A stretch of DNA of 33,782 bases from Candidatus Daviesbacteria bacterium (lineage in GTDB: Bacteria; Patescibacteriota; Microgenomatia; Daviesbacterales; UBA10151), in the NCBI GenBank assembly GCA_016186955.1, contig JACPKP010000014.1:1-33782 (forward strand), read 5' to 3'. The notes beneath the pieces are model-generated. The model saw only the letters and a program-made list of their open reading frames with translations, was not told the DNA's origin and ran no database searches. A program made the translations under genes and the position numbers. Of this stretch, positions 8,985 through 15,449 are shown one piece after another. The stretch's first letter is position 1; each line of letters begins with the position of its first letter.

Positions 8985-9260
8985 ATGACCAAGAAAAAAG
9001 AGACAAAACAAGAAAAACGGTTTCATATTGAGCTGATAACCCAAATGCTGACTCTGGCAACTTCAGGTTTTGGGCTGGTGGCAGCCTTAGCATGGAATGA
9101 GGCTATCCAGGAGTTTGTAAAACAATTTATTGAATCAAGGATTCCCGGGTCAGGGATATTTTATAAATTTATCTATGCAATTTTAATTACTGTCTTTGCA
9201 GTGCTTATAACTTATCAGCTCTCCCGCCTTGCTGCCAGGTTCCAACAGAAGAAAATTTAA
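8985..9260 (+). CDS. DUF5654-like small membrane protein
   Basis: A 91-aa protein with a basic N-terminus (KKKETKQEKR), a first hydrophobic segment at about residues 22-40 containing FGLVAALAWNEAIQ, and a second at about 62-80. The AALAWNEAIQ signature and the two-segment layout match the DUF5654 family as I remember it; its function is unknown. The start has no Shine-Dalgarno site and lies about 12 bases after a TATGAT -10-like hexamer, so the leader is very short. Its stop overlaps the recF stop by four bases on the opposite strand, leaving no room for a terminator between them. Confidence 0.8.
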   Translation: MTKKKETKQEKRFHIELITQMLTLATSGFGLVAALAWNEAIQEFVKQFIESRIPGSGIFYKFIYAILITVFAVLITYQLSRLAARFQQKKI

Positions 9261-10480
9261 GGCGTAAAACGTTTTATTTTACCCTCTTCCACTTTCAACA
9301 CCTCTGCTTCTTGAAACTGGCCATGAAGATATTTATCCAACTCCACAGTTGTAATGATAGTCTGCTGCAGCTTGGCAAGTTCTACCACATGTTTTTTGTG
9401 CTCCAGGTCAAGCTCTGAGAAAATATCATCTAGAAGCAAAACAGGTCTTGAACCTATTTTTTGTTCCATAAAAGATACCTCTGCAATTTTTAGATCAAGC
9501 ACTGCTGTCCTTTGCTCTCCTCTGGAACCGAATTTAGACAGGTCTCTCGTATTGTCATTCTGAGGCGCAGCCGAAGAATCTCTCAACTTGTTTGAGGTTC
9601 TTGCATTCGCAAGAGATCCTTCGCTATCGCTTAAGATGACAAAGCTAAAGTCATCCCTGTGCGGGCCTATCAGTGAAACTGTTGATTCAATTTCCCGCTC
9701 CTGGTATTCACCCAACCTCGTTTGGGTTACCGGGCTTGGCAGATAATCATACCGGAAGCCGCCAAACTTTTTTTCAGTGCTATTAATATATTCAAAAAAT
9801 TTCTTTCTTTTATCAGTAACCTGCGCTCCTAAAATAATTTGCTGCTCGCACCAAAATTGCAGTTCATCAATCTTCCCAAACCCGTCTTTTATAGCTTTTA
9901 AAACCCTATTCTTACGGGTTAAAATATGCTCATAGCTTGAGATTATTTTTTTGTACCCCCGGTCAATCTGGGAGATAACCTGGTCAATATGGTCCCGGCG
10001 CAGTGACGGGGAACCTGTTACCAAGTTTATGTCTTCCGGCGCAAATGCCACAACTGCCAAATTCTCGCTGTAATCTGAGACTCTTCTCGAAATGCCATTA
10101 ATCTCTACCCTTTTTTTAAGTCTTCCGTCAACAAGCTGCATTGTAATTGTTAGGTTTGTCCTGAATGACTCAGAAGAACTCTGTAAATCAGAATTCCGGT
10201 TTATCTGAATTTCTGAATCGCTGATTCTCTGAGTTTTTCCGAGTTGTTCTGAATTTTCCACCACCCCTTCCACCCTCAAAACATCTTCCCCATACCTTAT
10301 CAACTCCCCGTCCCGTTCTGCTTTGGGGGACTGTGCAGTTGCTAAAAAATAGATGCTTTCCAAAAAATTGGATTTCCCCTGGGCATTATCCCCTATTAAA
10401 ATAGTAGTTGGAGTAGTAAAAGAATGGTCTAAAACATGGTAGTTCCTGAAATTTTTAAGTTTTATGGACTTCAAAAACAT
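9257..10480 (-). CDS. recF: RecF DNA repair protein with in-frame repeat insert
   Basis: A 407-aa RecF, somewhat longer than the usual 360-370. Seen: Walker A GDNAQGKS at residues 30-37, the conserved VVAFAPEDINLVTGSPSLRR segment near 143-162, GPHRDDF at 272-278, the signature KFGSRGEQRTA at about 316-326, and Walker B LLLDDIFSELD near 348-358. RecF loads RecA at gaps with RecO and RecR. Two low-complexity insertions explain the extra length: residues 281-311, encoded by a palindromic element (9554-9643), and residues about 78-110, rich in Ser, Glu and Asn. The first sits in the loop between GPHRDD and KFGSxGxQRTA. All catalytic motifs are intact, so the protein is probably functional. It is not next to dnaA, dnaN or gyrB in this window. 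Confidence 0.95.
   Translation of the reverse strand: MFLKSIKLKNFRNYHVLDHSFTTPTTILIGDNAQGKSNFLESIYFLATAQSPKAERDGELIRYGEDVLRVEGVVENSEQLGKTQRISDSEIQINRNSDLQSSSESFRTNLTITMQLVDGRLKKRVEINGISRRVSDYSENLAVVAFAPEDINLVTGSPSLRRDHIDQVISQIDRGYKKIISSYEHILTRKNRVLKAIKDGFGKIDELQFWCEQQIILGAQVTDKRKKFFEYINSTEKKFGGFRYDYLPSPVTQTRLGEYQEREIESTVSLIGPHRDDFSFVILSDSEGSLANARTSNKLRDSSAAPQNDNTRDLSKFGSRGEQRTAVLDLKIAEVSFMEQKIGSRPVLLLDDIFSELDLEHKKHVVELAKLQQTIITTVELDKYLHGQFQEAEVLKVEEGKIKRFTP
9554..9643. repeat. 90-bp palindromic element inside recF
   Basis: The ends are GTCATTCTGA and TTAAGATGAC, an imperfect terminal inverted repeat, with inner pairs CGAAGAATCTC / GAGATCCTTCG. The length is exactly 30 codons, so the reading frame is kept. 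It encodes a Ser/Asn/Arg-rich loop that starts ILSDSEGS and ends SSAAPQNDN. Confidence 0.85.
10151..10249. repeat. Probable second repeat-derived insert in recF
   Basis: This stretch encodes residues about 78-110 of RecF, absent from the normal alignment as I recall it. It contains several copies of TCTGAAT, CTGATTCTCTGAG and their complements, such as CAGAATTCCGG and ATCTGAATTTCTGAATC. The boundaries are approximate. Confidence 0.45.
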
Positions 10481-10513
10481 ATTGGTATAATATACCCCAT
10501 ATGAAAGATAAAG

Positions 10514-10612
10514 TTGGCGAAAATTAATGTGAAATATCCTGCGGATATGAAGCTAGACTATGAGACTTACCACAGGATCAAAGAAGAATACCGCTCAAAC
10601 GAAGATCATTAA
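10514..10612 (+). CDS. Possible 32-aa small protein (TTG start)
   Basis: An ORF starting TTG and encoding a Lys/Tyr/Glu-rich peptide (begins MAKINVKYPADMKLDYE, ends SNEDH). Upstream is TATAAT within GGTATAATATACC at about 10485-10497, and AAAGATAAAG precedes the start. The composition looks like soluble protein, but the ORF is short and I recognise no family. It could also be the remnant of a longer gene. Confidence 0.3.
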   Translation: MAKINVKYPADMKLDYETYHRIKEEYRSNEDH

Positions 10613-10643
10613 AATTACGTTCTCTTGTTACCTGCAAATTTAA

Positions 10644-10751
10644 TCAACCTTTTTGCTTATTACGCACCATGAAATCTTTCTTTAACTCTTCTAATGTTAC
10701 AAAATGACCTTTATCAAGCTCTTTTTCAGCATCTTTTTTCATTAATCTCAT
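10644..10751 (-). CDS. 35-aa antitoxin-tail-like small protein
   Basis: The start ATG overlaps the stop of the metallopeptidase gene by the ATGA arrangement, so translation is probably coupled. The peptide starts MRLMKKDAEKELDKG and continues HFVTLEELKKDFM. The G-x-F-V-T-L-E-E-L-K pattern resembles the C-terminal toxin-binding tail of RelB/Phd-type antitoxins. It lacks a DNA-binding domain and no toxin gene adjoins it, so it may be a remnant. The short length keeps confidence moderate. Confidence 0.45.
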   Translation of the reverse strand: MRLMKKDAEKELDKGHFVTLEELKKDFMVRNKQKG

Positions 10752-11752
10752 TTTATCATTTCTTTTTCTGCTGGTTCCTTAACAAAATAATAAACTGTTT
10801 CTGGTTTAATCTCCGGTAGTTTTATCTGGTCTTTGGGGATTCTTTTAACCTCAATTTTTGGGATGGGCTTTTTTGCATCATGTTTTTTTATGATTTCAAA
10901 TTTTTCAGGCGATACTCTTTTTAGAAGCTCAGGATCATAAAAATAAGCCACCATACTCTCACAAAAATCTTCATCTTCCTTAATCCGCGCATATTTGGTT
11001 ACACACTGTTCGGGTTGCAGGGGTATTTTTCCATTTGGAGCCATTTCCCCTGTTTTTTTATTATAGAATGCTTTCAAACCAGAATCTGGAGTTTTTCTTG
11101 ATTCCCAATCCTCCCTGTCTTTCTTTTCTAAATCAGTAATATGCTGCCAACGTACTACATCAGTCCATTCTTGGTAAAAATCGTCTGCAATCAAGTGGGA
11201 TAATTCATGAATTAAAGTGCCTTCAAAATTGGTAGTTTTAATAATCCTATGTGGGAACATCTCCATTCCCCTGGGTTGCAGCTTAAAAACTTTCCAAGGA
11301 ACCCAAGCGCTACCATTTAAAGGATATTCTTTTTCGTCTCCATAAACACTCCGCCCTTGCTTATCATTAATCAACACCCACCTTAACCTTTCTAATATCT
11401 TCGGAAAGTGTTCTGCAAGTTTTATAAGAACCTGTTGAAATTTTTTTATATGCTCATCTGTAAATTTTTTTTCATTGTAATTGTAGACTGTGATTTCTTT
11501 ATCACCCACCTGAAACTCTATTTGTTCAAAAGGGGTTCCTTTCTCCCGCCATTCTTTAGATGCATACCACAAGGCATCTTCTTTTGTTGCTCTAGCTCGT
11601 TCTAAAAGCTCTTCCTTGGTCCGATATTTTGAATCAATTTTATATTGCCAAACTTTTATATCTGCTTTAGATTCATCATCTGTTTTAACATATGTAAAAG
11701 GAAGTGGAGGTAATTCCTGATTTTTTCCGTCAGATGTTTCTAGATTATCCAT
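10748..11752 (-). CDS. Predicted gluzincin-like zinc metallopeptidase
   Basis: A 334-aa protein without signal peptide or membrane segment. Seen: a zinc-binding HExxH in TLIHELSHLIADDF near residue 185, and about 80 residues later EDEDFCESMVAYFYDPELL, whose Glu fits the third zinc ligand in the (E/D)xFxE pattern of gluzincins related to anthrax lethal factor. The N-terminal third is a charged domain with a VGDKEITVYNYNEKKF segment. The target is unknown. It follows the MFS gene by 12 bases on the same strand and its stop overlaps the 35-aa ORF, suggesting one transcript. In toxins this fold cuts host proteins; here, without a secretion signal, an internal processing role is equally possible. 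Confidence 0.7.
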   Translation of the reverse strand: MDNLETSDGKNQELPPLPFTYVKTDDESKADIKVWQYKIDSKYRTKEELLERARATKEDALWYASKEWREKGTPFEQIEFQVGDKEITVYNYNEKKFTDEHIKKFQQVLIKLAEHFPKILERLRWVLINDKQGRSVYGDEKEYPLNGSAWVPWKVFKLQPRGMEMFPHRIIKTTNFEGTLIHELSHLIADDFYQEWTDVVRWQHITDLEKKDREDWESRKTPDSGLKAFYNKKTGEMAPNGKIPLQPEQCVTKYARIKEDEDFCESMVAYFYDPELLKRVSPEKFEIIKKHDAKKPIPKIEVKRIPKDQIKLPEIKPETVYYFVKEPAEKEMIK

Positions 11753-11764
11753 AATCTCCCCTAA

Positions 11765-13174
11765 CTACTTCTTTCTCCAATGCCCCAGGCCCAAAAACTG
11801 CTTCATATGGAGCGGGAGGTGGTGCTCGGCAAAGAAAAAATCAGGCTTGAGGGCTAAAAACCCTAGTATGGAAATCACCCCACCCAAAGCTATAAATATT
11901 GGTGTTGTCCCAAAAACATCAGCCATGACCCCTGCAAAAAGTACGGGCAAAAGGGACATCCCGGCCATTACTACACCCAAGGTTGAGAAAACCTTACCCC
12001 TGTCCCCCTCGGGCGTACTATCCTGGATTACTGTTTGTGATGGGACAACGATGGAAACCATCGCAACACCCAATAAAAATGACCCAAAAGCTAGGACTGC
12101 TGATAACGGCGGTTGATAGAAAAAAGGCAGGGGTTTCGGCTTCCTCAACATCATAATCCGGTTATTTGTGATAATCCGTTCAGAATATTTTATCGCCGGG
12201 GAAATTATTGGGGCAAACCCGACTGTAAACAGGAGTAAGCCTGCTAAAATAATACCTCTCCCCACTATAATTCTTCTGGGGAATTTATGTCCCAACCTGC
12301 CAAGGCAAAAACCGCCAAGCACCATCCCCAACCCCAATGGCAAAACCAAAACCAGTGATGCTTCTGTTGCCCTAATCTGCACAACCCTTTCAAAAAATGA
12401 AGGCACTAAAACAGCCAAAACCCCTATCACCATCTGTACACCGGCCATAATCATGATTGCCGAAAAAACAATCAGTTTACCCCTTATCAACCTTATAGTC
12501 TCCCCAATCTCCTGTAATACCACCCGTTTGATGGAACCGGCATCCTTTTGCCTTAAAGCTTTTATCAAAAGCCTCCCCTGTTCATCCCGCTTATTCAAAA
12601 TGGGGGGGAACCTGAAAGCCATTAAAAATGCAGCAGATGCCAGGACAGCTTCAAGCTTAAAGACAAAATTTATCCCCAGATGGGTCAGGAGCGGACCGGC
12701 CAGTCCAAACCCGAGCAAAAAAGCTGAAAAAAGGGTTATGGAAAAAAGCGCATTGGCAGCAAGGAGCTGGTGTTTTTTAACTACCAGCGGTATCGCAGAG
12801 GCTTCCGAAGGATTATAAAATTGTATTAAAGTATTTATGAAAAAAGTTACTGCCAAAAGAGCAATAAAGTTTGTCTTTAGATAAATTAGGCTGATAAAAC
12901 ATACTGCCAATAAAAAATTAACCCAGAGGATAACTTTTTTACGGTCAGTTACATCAACCAGGATGCCTGTCAATAAACCCAAAATCACTGCCGGCAGGTA
13001 AACCGCGAAAAGCAGCGCTGAGACTGCGGTATTGGAATCAGTCAGTTTAAATACCCAAATTATGAGTGCAAAGTTTAACGAGTTATAAGCAAATTGCACC
13101 AGTATCTGATTTATCCAAAGGTTTAGAAAACCCCTATTTCTGATCACAGTGCTAAAGGAAGCGTGCTGCTGCAT
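11765..13174 (-). CDS. MFS transporter
   Basis: A 469-aa polytopic membrane protein of the Major Facilitator Superfamily with about twelve hydrophobic segments. Seen: the loop motif GILVDVTDRKK between TM2 and TM3, which matches the MFS G-x-x-x-D-R-x-G-R-(K/R)-type motif, and a second half starting near residue 220. It most resembles multidrug-type (MFS_3-like) exporters, but the substrate cannot be read from sequence. It is a distant paralogue of the transporter at 15450-16685: both begin FLxLWxNQILxQ. A TACAAT hexamer (13193-13198) lies upstream, giving a leader of about 12 bases. The cytoplasmic loop between TM10 and TM11 is long, with a PKPLPFF segment. The metallopeptidase gene follows 12 bases downstream. 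Confidence 0.88.
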   Translation of the reverse strand: MQQHASFSTVIRNRGFLNLWINQILVQFAYNSLNFALIIWVFKLTDSNTAVSALLFAVYLPAVILGLLTGILVDVTDRKKVILWVNFLLAVCFISLIYLKTNFIALLAVTFFINTLIQFYNPSEASAIPLVVKKHQLLAANALFSITLFSAFLLGFGLAGPLLTHLGINFVFKLEAVLASAAFLMAFRFPPILNKRDEQGRLLIKALRQKDAGSIKRVVLQEIGETIRLIRGKLIVFSAIMIMAGVQMVIGVLAVLVPSFFERVVQIRATEASLVLVLPLGLGMVLGGFCLGRLGHKFPRRIIVGRGIILAGLLLFTVGFAPIISPAIKYSERIITNNRIMMLRKPKPLPFFYQPPLSAVLAFGSFLLGVAMVSIVVPSQTVIQDSTPEGDRGKVFSTLGVVMAGMSLLPVLFAGVMADVFGTTPIFIALGGVISILGFLALKPDFFFAEHHLPLHMKQFLGLGHWRKK

Positions 13175-13217
13175 AAACTTAGCCTAAACAGTATTGTACT
13201 ACACTTATACTTGCATG

Positions 13218-13252
13218 AAAAAAGCCGGGGGCGGTTAGGCGCCCCGGCTTTT
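13218..13252 (-). terminator. Strong intrinsic terminator
   Basis: Stem AAAGCCGGGG/CCCCGGCTTT of ten base pairs around an 11-base loop; read on the minus strand it ends in a run of six T. It ends the micro-ORF transcript that starts near 13542 and separates it from the MFS gene. Read on the plus strand the T run is only four. Confidence 0.85.
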
Positions 13253-13332
13253 GAAGAGCCAGATCAGGCTTGGCCGGTCTTCAGACCGCTTGTAGGCCTT
13301 TGACCAACTCTCACCTTCTCAAAGTCTCACCT

Positions 13333-13410
13333 TTAATGCACCGACCAGCCTACCGCCAAAATCGCAAGGGTCGCTAGGATGAAAAATGCTAGATAGGCTA
13401 GATAACCCAC
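13333..13410 (-). CDS. 25-aa hydrophobic micro-protein
   Basis: A GTG-started ORF encoding 25 residues, nearly all hydrophobic (starts GYLAYLAFFILATLAIL after the initiator, ends VGWSVH), which would form one membrane helix. AAGGAG lies six bases before the GTG, an ideal Shine-Dalgarno spacing and one of the best in the window. A consensus-like promoter (13549-13577) and a strong terminator (13218-13252) enclose it in a transcript of about 325 bases. No family recognised. It could be a membrane micro-protein, a type I toxin-like peptide, or the reading frame of a dual-function RNA. Confidence 0.55.
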   Translation of the reverse strand: MGYLAYLAFFILATLAILAVGWSVH

Positions 13411-13437
13411 AACTCTCTCCTTACTGCGTTACCAATC

Positions 13438-13512
13438 TCAATCTACCGGATCATCCGGCAGAAGGGTAACTTGCAGCAACCAGACCACTGATGAAAATGG
13501 GCTGACCGCCAC
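13438..13512 (-). CDS. Possible 24-aa leader peptide
   Basis: A GTG-started ORF upstream of the hydrophobic micro-ORF in the same transcript (begins AVSPFSSVVWLLQV, ends DDPVD). The ribosome binding site is weak (CAGG) and the peptide is of no known family. A CCGGA/TCCGG hairpin falls near its end. It may simply be untranslated leader. Confidence 0.2.
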   Translation of the reverse strand: MAVSPFSSVVWLLQVTLLPDDPVD

Positions 13513-13548
13513 AAACTACCTGAAAAGTATATTTAAAAGAACTTAACA

Positions 13549-13577
13549 ATTATATTAGAATTATAGGCTAAAGTCAA
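13549..13577 (-). promoter_or_regulatory. Near-consensus sigma70 promoter
   Basis: On the minus strand: TTGACT, 17-base spacer, TATAAT. It faces the micro-ORF unit, and the predicted start is near 13542. No other gene lies between it and the terminator at 13218, so it must serve this small transcript. Confidence 0.8.
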
Positions 13578-13614
13578 CTATGTGCTAAAAGATATATCAA
13601 GTTTATACTTGTAC

Positions 13615-13989
13615 TTATGAGGGGGAAATTATCTTAATATCTTTCATTGGAAAATCAGCTTTGTTGTTTGTAACAAGAGTCAGATGGTTTATTTTAGCTT
13701 GCGCTGCTAAAAAATAATCCAACAATTGAACTCTCCTGGTTTTCAGAAACTTTTTCCTATAATGAGCTGCTAATTCAGCTATTTCCAAATCAACTGGTAA
13801 AATAGGAAATCGCAAAATAAGCTTATTTATTTTCTTTTCTTCTGCTTGTAATGCTTGTGCTAAGAATTCACTTACTGTGATTACAGATAAAGAGAGTTGT
13901 TTTCGGGAAATAACTTTTTCAAGAAAACTTTTATCCGGGTTCTGAGCTTTAATCCCAAGAATTAAAACATTAGTATCTAAAAGATACAT
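13615..13989 (-). CDS. PIN-domain ribonuclease toxin (VapC-like)
   Basis: A 124-aa PIN domain. Seen: the first acidic residue in YLLDTNVLI (Asp5), a conserved Glu in ITVSEFLAQ near residue 41, Asp in LLDYFLAAQA near residue 90, and a terminal VTNNKADF. These are the four acidic metal-binding positions of VapC-type RNases, which cut tRNA or rRNA. It begins two bases after the antitoxin gene, the usual order for vapBC. Length is typical. The target RNA cannot be inferred. Confidence 0.9.
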   Translation of the reverse strand: MYLLDTNVLILGIKAQNPDKSFLEKVISRKQLSLSVITVSEFLAQALQAEEKKINKLILRFPILPVDLEIAELAAHYRKKFLKTRRVQLLDYFLAAQAKINHLTLVTNNKADFPMKDIKIISPS

Positions 13990-13991
13990 TT

Positions 13992-14255
13992 TTAAAAGAT
14001 TTTTCTGTCTTTACGGATCTCTCTTTGCCAGTTAATTATGTCTTCTTTGGTCATACCATCCCAACCACTCTTTTTGACTCCAGAAGTGAATTCTTTAGCA
14101 AGTTTTGTAAGATCAATTTTGCTTTTCCTCCGCCTAACAATACGTTCTGAAGCAGCTTTTCTCAAATATTCAGCCCTGCTTTCCCCACTTTGGGCGCGGT
14201 CACGGTCTATCTCTCTCCTTAAGTCTTCAGGTAAATAAATCTGTGTTCTTTGCAT
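13992..14255 (-). CDS. Ribbon-helix-helix antitoxin (VapB-like)
   Basis: An 87-aa protein with an N-terminal ribbon-helix-helix: the strand RTQIYLP, then helices EDLRREIDRDRAQSG and SRAEYLRKAASERI. The rest is a Lys/Trp-rich tail (LTKLAKEFTSGVKKSGWDGM) that would wrap the toxin. It lies two bases upstream of the PIN toxin and would repress its own promoter. A TATAAT at 14264-14269 places the transcription start only one or two bases before the ATG, so the message is probably leaderless; that promoter is inside the 3' end of mutM. Confidence 0.87.
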   Translation of the reverse strand: MQRTQIYLPEDLRREIDRDRAQSGESRAEYLRKAASERIVRRRKSKIDLTKLAKEFTSGVKKSGWDGMTKEDIINWQREIRKDRKIF

Positions 14256-14271
14256 ACATCACCATTATACA

Positions 14272-15249
14272 TCATTTCTGGCATTTAGGGCAATAGTATG
14301 TTCCCCTGCCTCCCAACTTCATCTTTTTGATTTCAGCGCCACAAATTTTGCATCTCTCCCCTTCTTTCCAATAAACATACGCATAATCCAAAAAATAACC
14401 CTTTTTGCCTTCCGGGTTGACAAAATGGACTTTTGAAGACCCCCCATATTTAATACCATCTTTGAGGCATTTAATTATCCCCTTATGTAGCCGTTTGAAC
14501 TGATTATCATCCATGCTGCCAACTTTCATCCGCGGGTCAATTTTGGCATCAAAACAAGCCTCATTGGCATAAATATTCCCCACGCCGGAAACCGCGCTCT
14601 GGTCCATAATAGCCACTTTAACAGGCATAGATTTATGCTTTAACAGGTTATTTTTCAGAACCTGCCATGTAAAATCTTTTTCCAGTGGTTCCGGCCCTAG
14701 TTGACTAAAAAATTTCGAATTTCGAATTTCGAATTTCGAAATTAACCGTATCCAGCCAAACTTCCTCTGGTCGTTGAAATAAAGTTTTGATCCATCTGAA
14801 AATTCAAATATCACACGCGTTGATTTATTTGGCAATTCCCCCATCATATCTTCCGTCGGATGCCCCCCAATAAATCTGTTTGCTGGACTCTGGACTCTGG
14901 ACTCTTGTCTTTGAACAAAAACCAATTGGCCTGACATTTTGAGATGAAAAAGCAATGTCAATGCGGGTGACGGCGAGCGGGGGGCCCCATCGACCGCCCG
15001 CAGCGAAGTTGTTACGAGCGAGGACGTCGGATGGGGCTGCGAGCCGGCAGGATCCGCAATTGACATACCTAACTCCATGCCTAAAATCTTGGCTCTTCTC
15101 CATATTTTGAGTATTTTTTGTCCCCGCAGATTTTTGGGGCTGCCAATGAAACTTTTGGGATTAAAAACTTGGATATCCTTGATTTTTAAACCAACAATTT
15201 TTCCCCGAAGGCCTAAACGGATTGTTTCAACCTCAGGTAACTCGGGCAT
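14272..15249 (-). CDS. mutM: Formamidopyrimidine-DNA glycosylase with inserts
   Basis: A 325-aa MutM/Fpg, about 50 residues longer than usual. Seen: the catalytic N-terminus MPELPEVETIR (Pro2 is the nucleophile, Glu3 the acid), HLKMSGQL near 102-109 with the conserved Lys, SGVGNIYANE at 221-230, and a zinc finger C300-x2-C303-x16-C320-x2-C323. It removes 8-oxoguanine and formamidopyrimidines from DNA. Three stretches look like repeat-derived insertions: residues 62-96 (GC-rich element), 113-124 (7-base tandem) and 171-180 (AATTTCGAA tandem). All fall between core elements, and every catalytic motif is kept. The 51-aa gene ends three bases upstream and probably shares its transcript. Confidence 0.95.
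   Translation of the reverse strand: MPELPEVETIRLGLRGKIVGLKIKDIQVFNPKSFIGSPKNLRGQKILKIWRRAKILGMELGMSIADPAGSQPHPTSSLVTTSLRAVDGAPRSPSPALTLLFHLKMSGQLVFVQRQESRVQSPANRFIGGHPTEDMMGELPNKSTRVIFEFSDGSKLYFNDQRKFGWIRLISKFEIRNSKFFSQLGPEPLEKDFTWQVLKNNLLKHKSMPVKVAIMDQSAVSGVGNIYANEACFDAKIDPRMKVGSMDDNQFKRLHKGIIKCLKDGIKYGGSSKVHFVNPEGKKGYFLDYAYVYWKEGERCKICGAEIKKMKLGGRGTYYCPKCQK
14711..14740. repeat. AATTTCGAA tandem repeat in mutM
   Basis: Just over three perfect copies of the 9-base unit AATTTCGAA. Nine bases is three codons, so the frame is kept whatever the copy number. It encodes SKFEIRNSKF in MutM. The same unit lies in the glycosyltransferase gene and in polA. Confidence 0.9.
14885..14905. repeat. GGACTCT tandem repeat in mutM
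   Basis: Three exact copies of the 7-base unit GGACTCT. Three units make 21 bases, so the frame is kept; other copy numbers would shift it. It encodes the QESRVQSPA stretch of MutM. Confidence 0.75.
14962..15066. repeat. GC-rich palindromic insert in mutM
   Basis: About 105 bases (35 codons) that are much richer in GC than the rest of mutM. It contains GCCCCATCGAC and GTCGGATGGGGC in inverted orientation and GGGGGGCCCC near one end. It encodes a Pro/Ser/Ala-rich loop absent from ordinary MutM. Boundaries are estimated from where family sequence stops and resumes. Confidence 0.6.
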
Positions 15250-15252
15250 AGA

Positions 15253-15408
15253 CTACTGTTTTACAGGCTTGATTTTTTGTGAGGTTTGGGTCTGTTTGAA
15301 CGGAAAAGACAAACCCTTTAAGTATCTCATTTGTTTTGCAGACAAAATATAAGCTTTCCCCAACCCGCTTTCTATGATATCAATTTGTTCCTGTTCTTTT
15401 TTTCCCAT
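15253..15408 (-). CDS. 51-aa protein upstream of mutM
   Basis: A small Lys/Gln-rich protein starting MGKKEQEQIDIIESGLGKAY. I start it at 15408; an upstream ATG would add twelve residues but lies beyond the predicted transcription start. On the minus strand a TATAAT at 15416-15421 puts the start of transcription at or next to the ATG, so the message looks leaderless. It ends three bases before the mutM start codon, implying a two-gene operon. I recognise no family; it shows no membrane segment. Confidence 0.6.
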   Translation of the reverse strand: MGKKEQEQIDIIESGLGKAYILSAKQMRYLKGLSFPFKQTQTSQKIKPVKQ

Positions 15409-15449
15409 ATTATAGATTATAATATATGTTAGGTTTGAATGCAAATTCT

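Noticed and set aside
9257-10480. recF as a marker of a replication origin
   Set aside because: No dnaA, dnaN or gyrB is near and I saw no cluster of DnaA-box-like sequences, so an origin is not supported.
10748-10751. Recoding of TGA as an amino acid, known in some Patescibacteria
   Set aside because: TGA ends the metallopeptidase gene and other ORFs at natural ends, and Trp is encoded by TGG throughout.
12168-12818. 216-codon open frame opposite the first MFS gene
   Set aside because: It is a mirror of membrane-protein codons on the other strand; the composition shows no protein family and the MFS frame explains the sequence.
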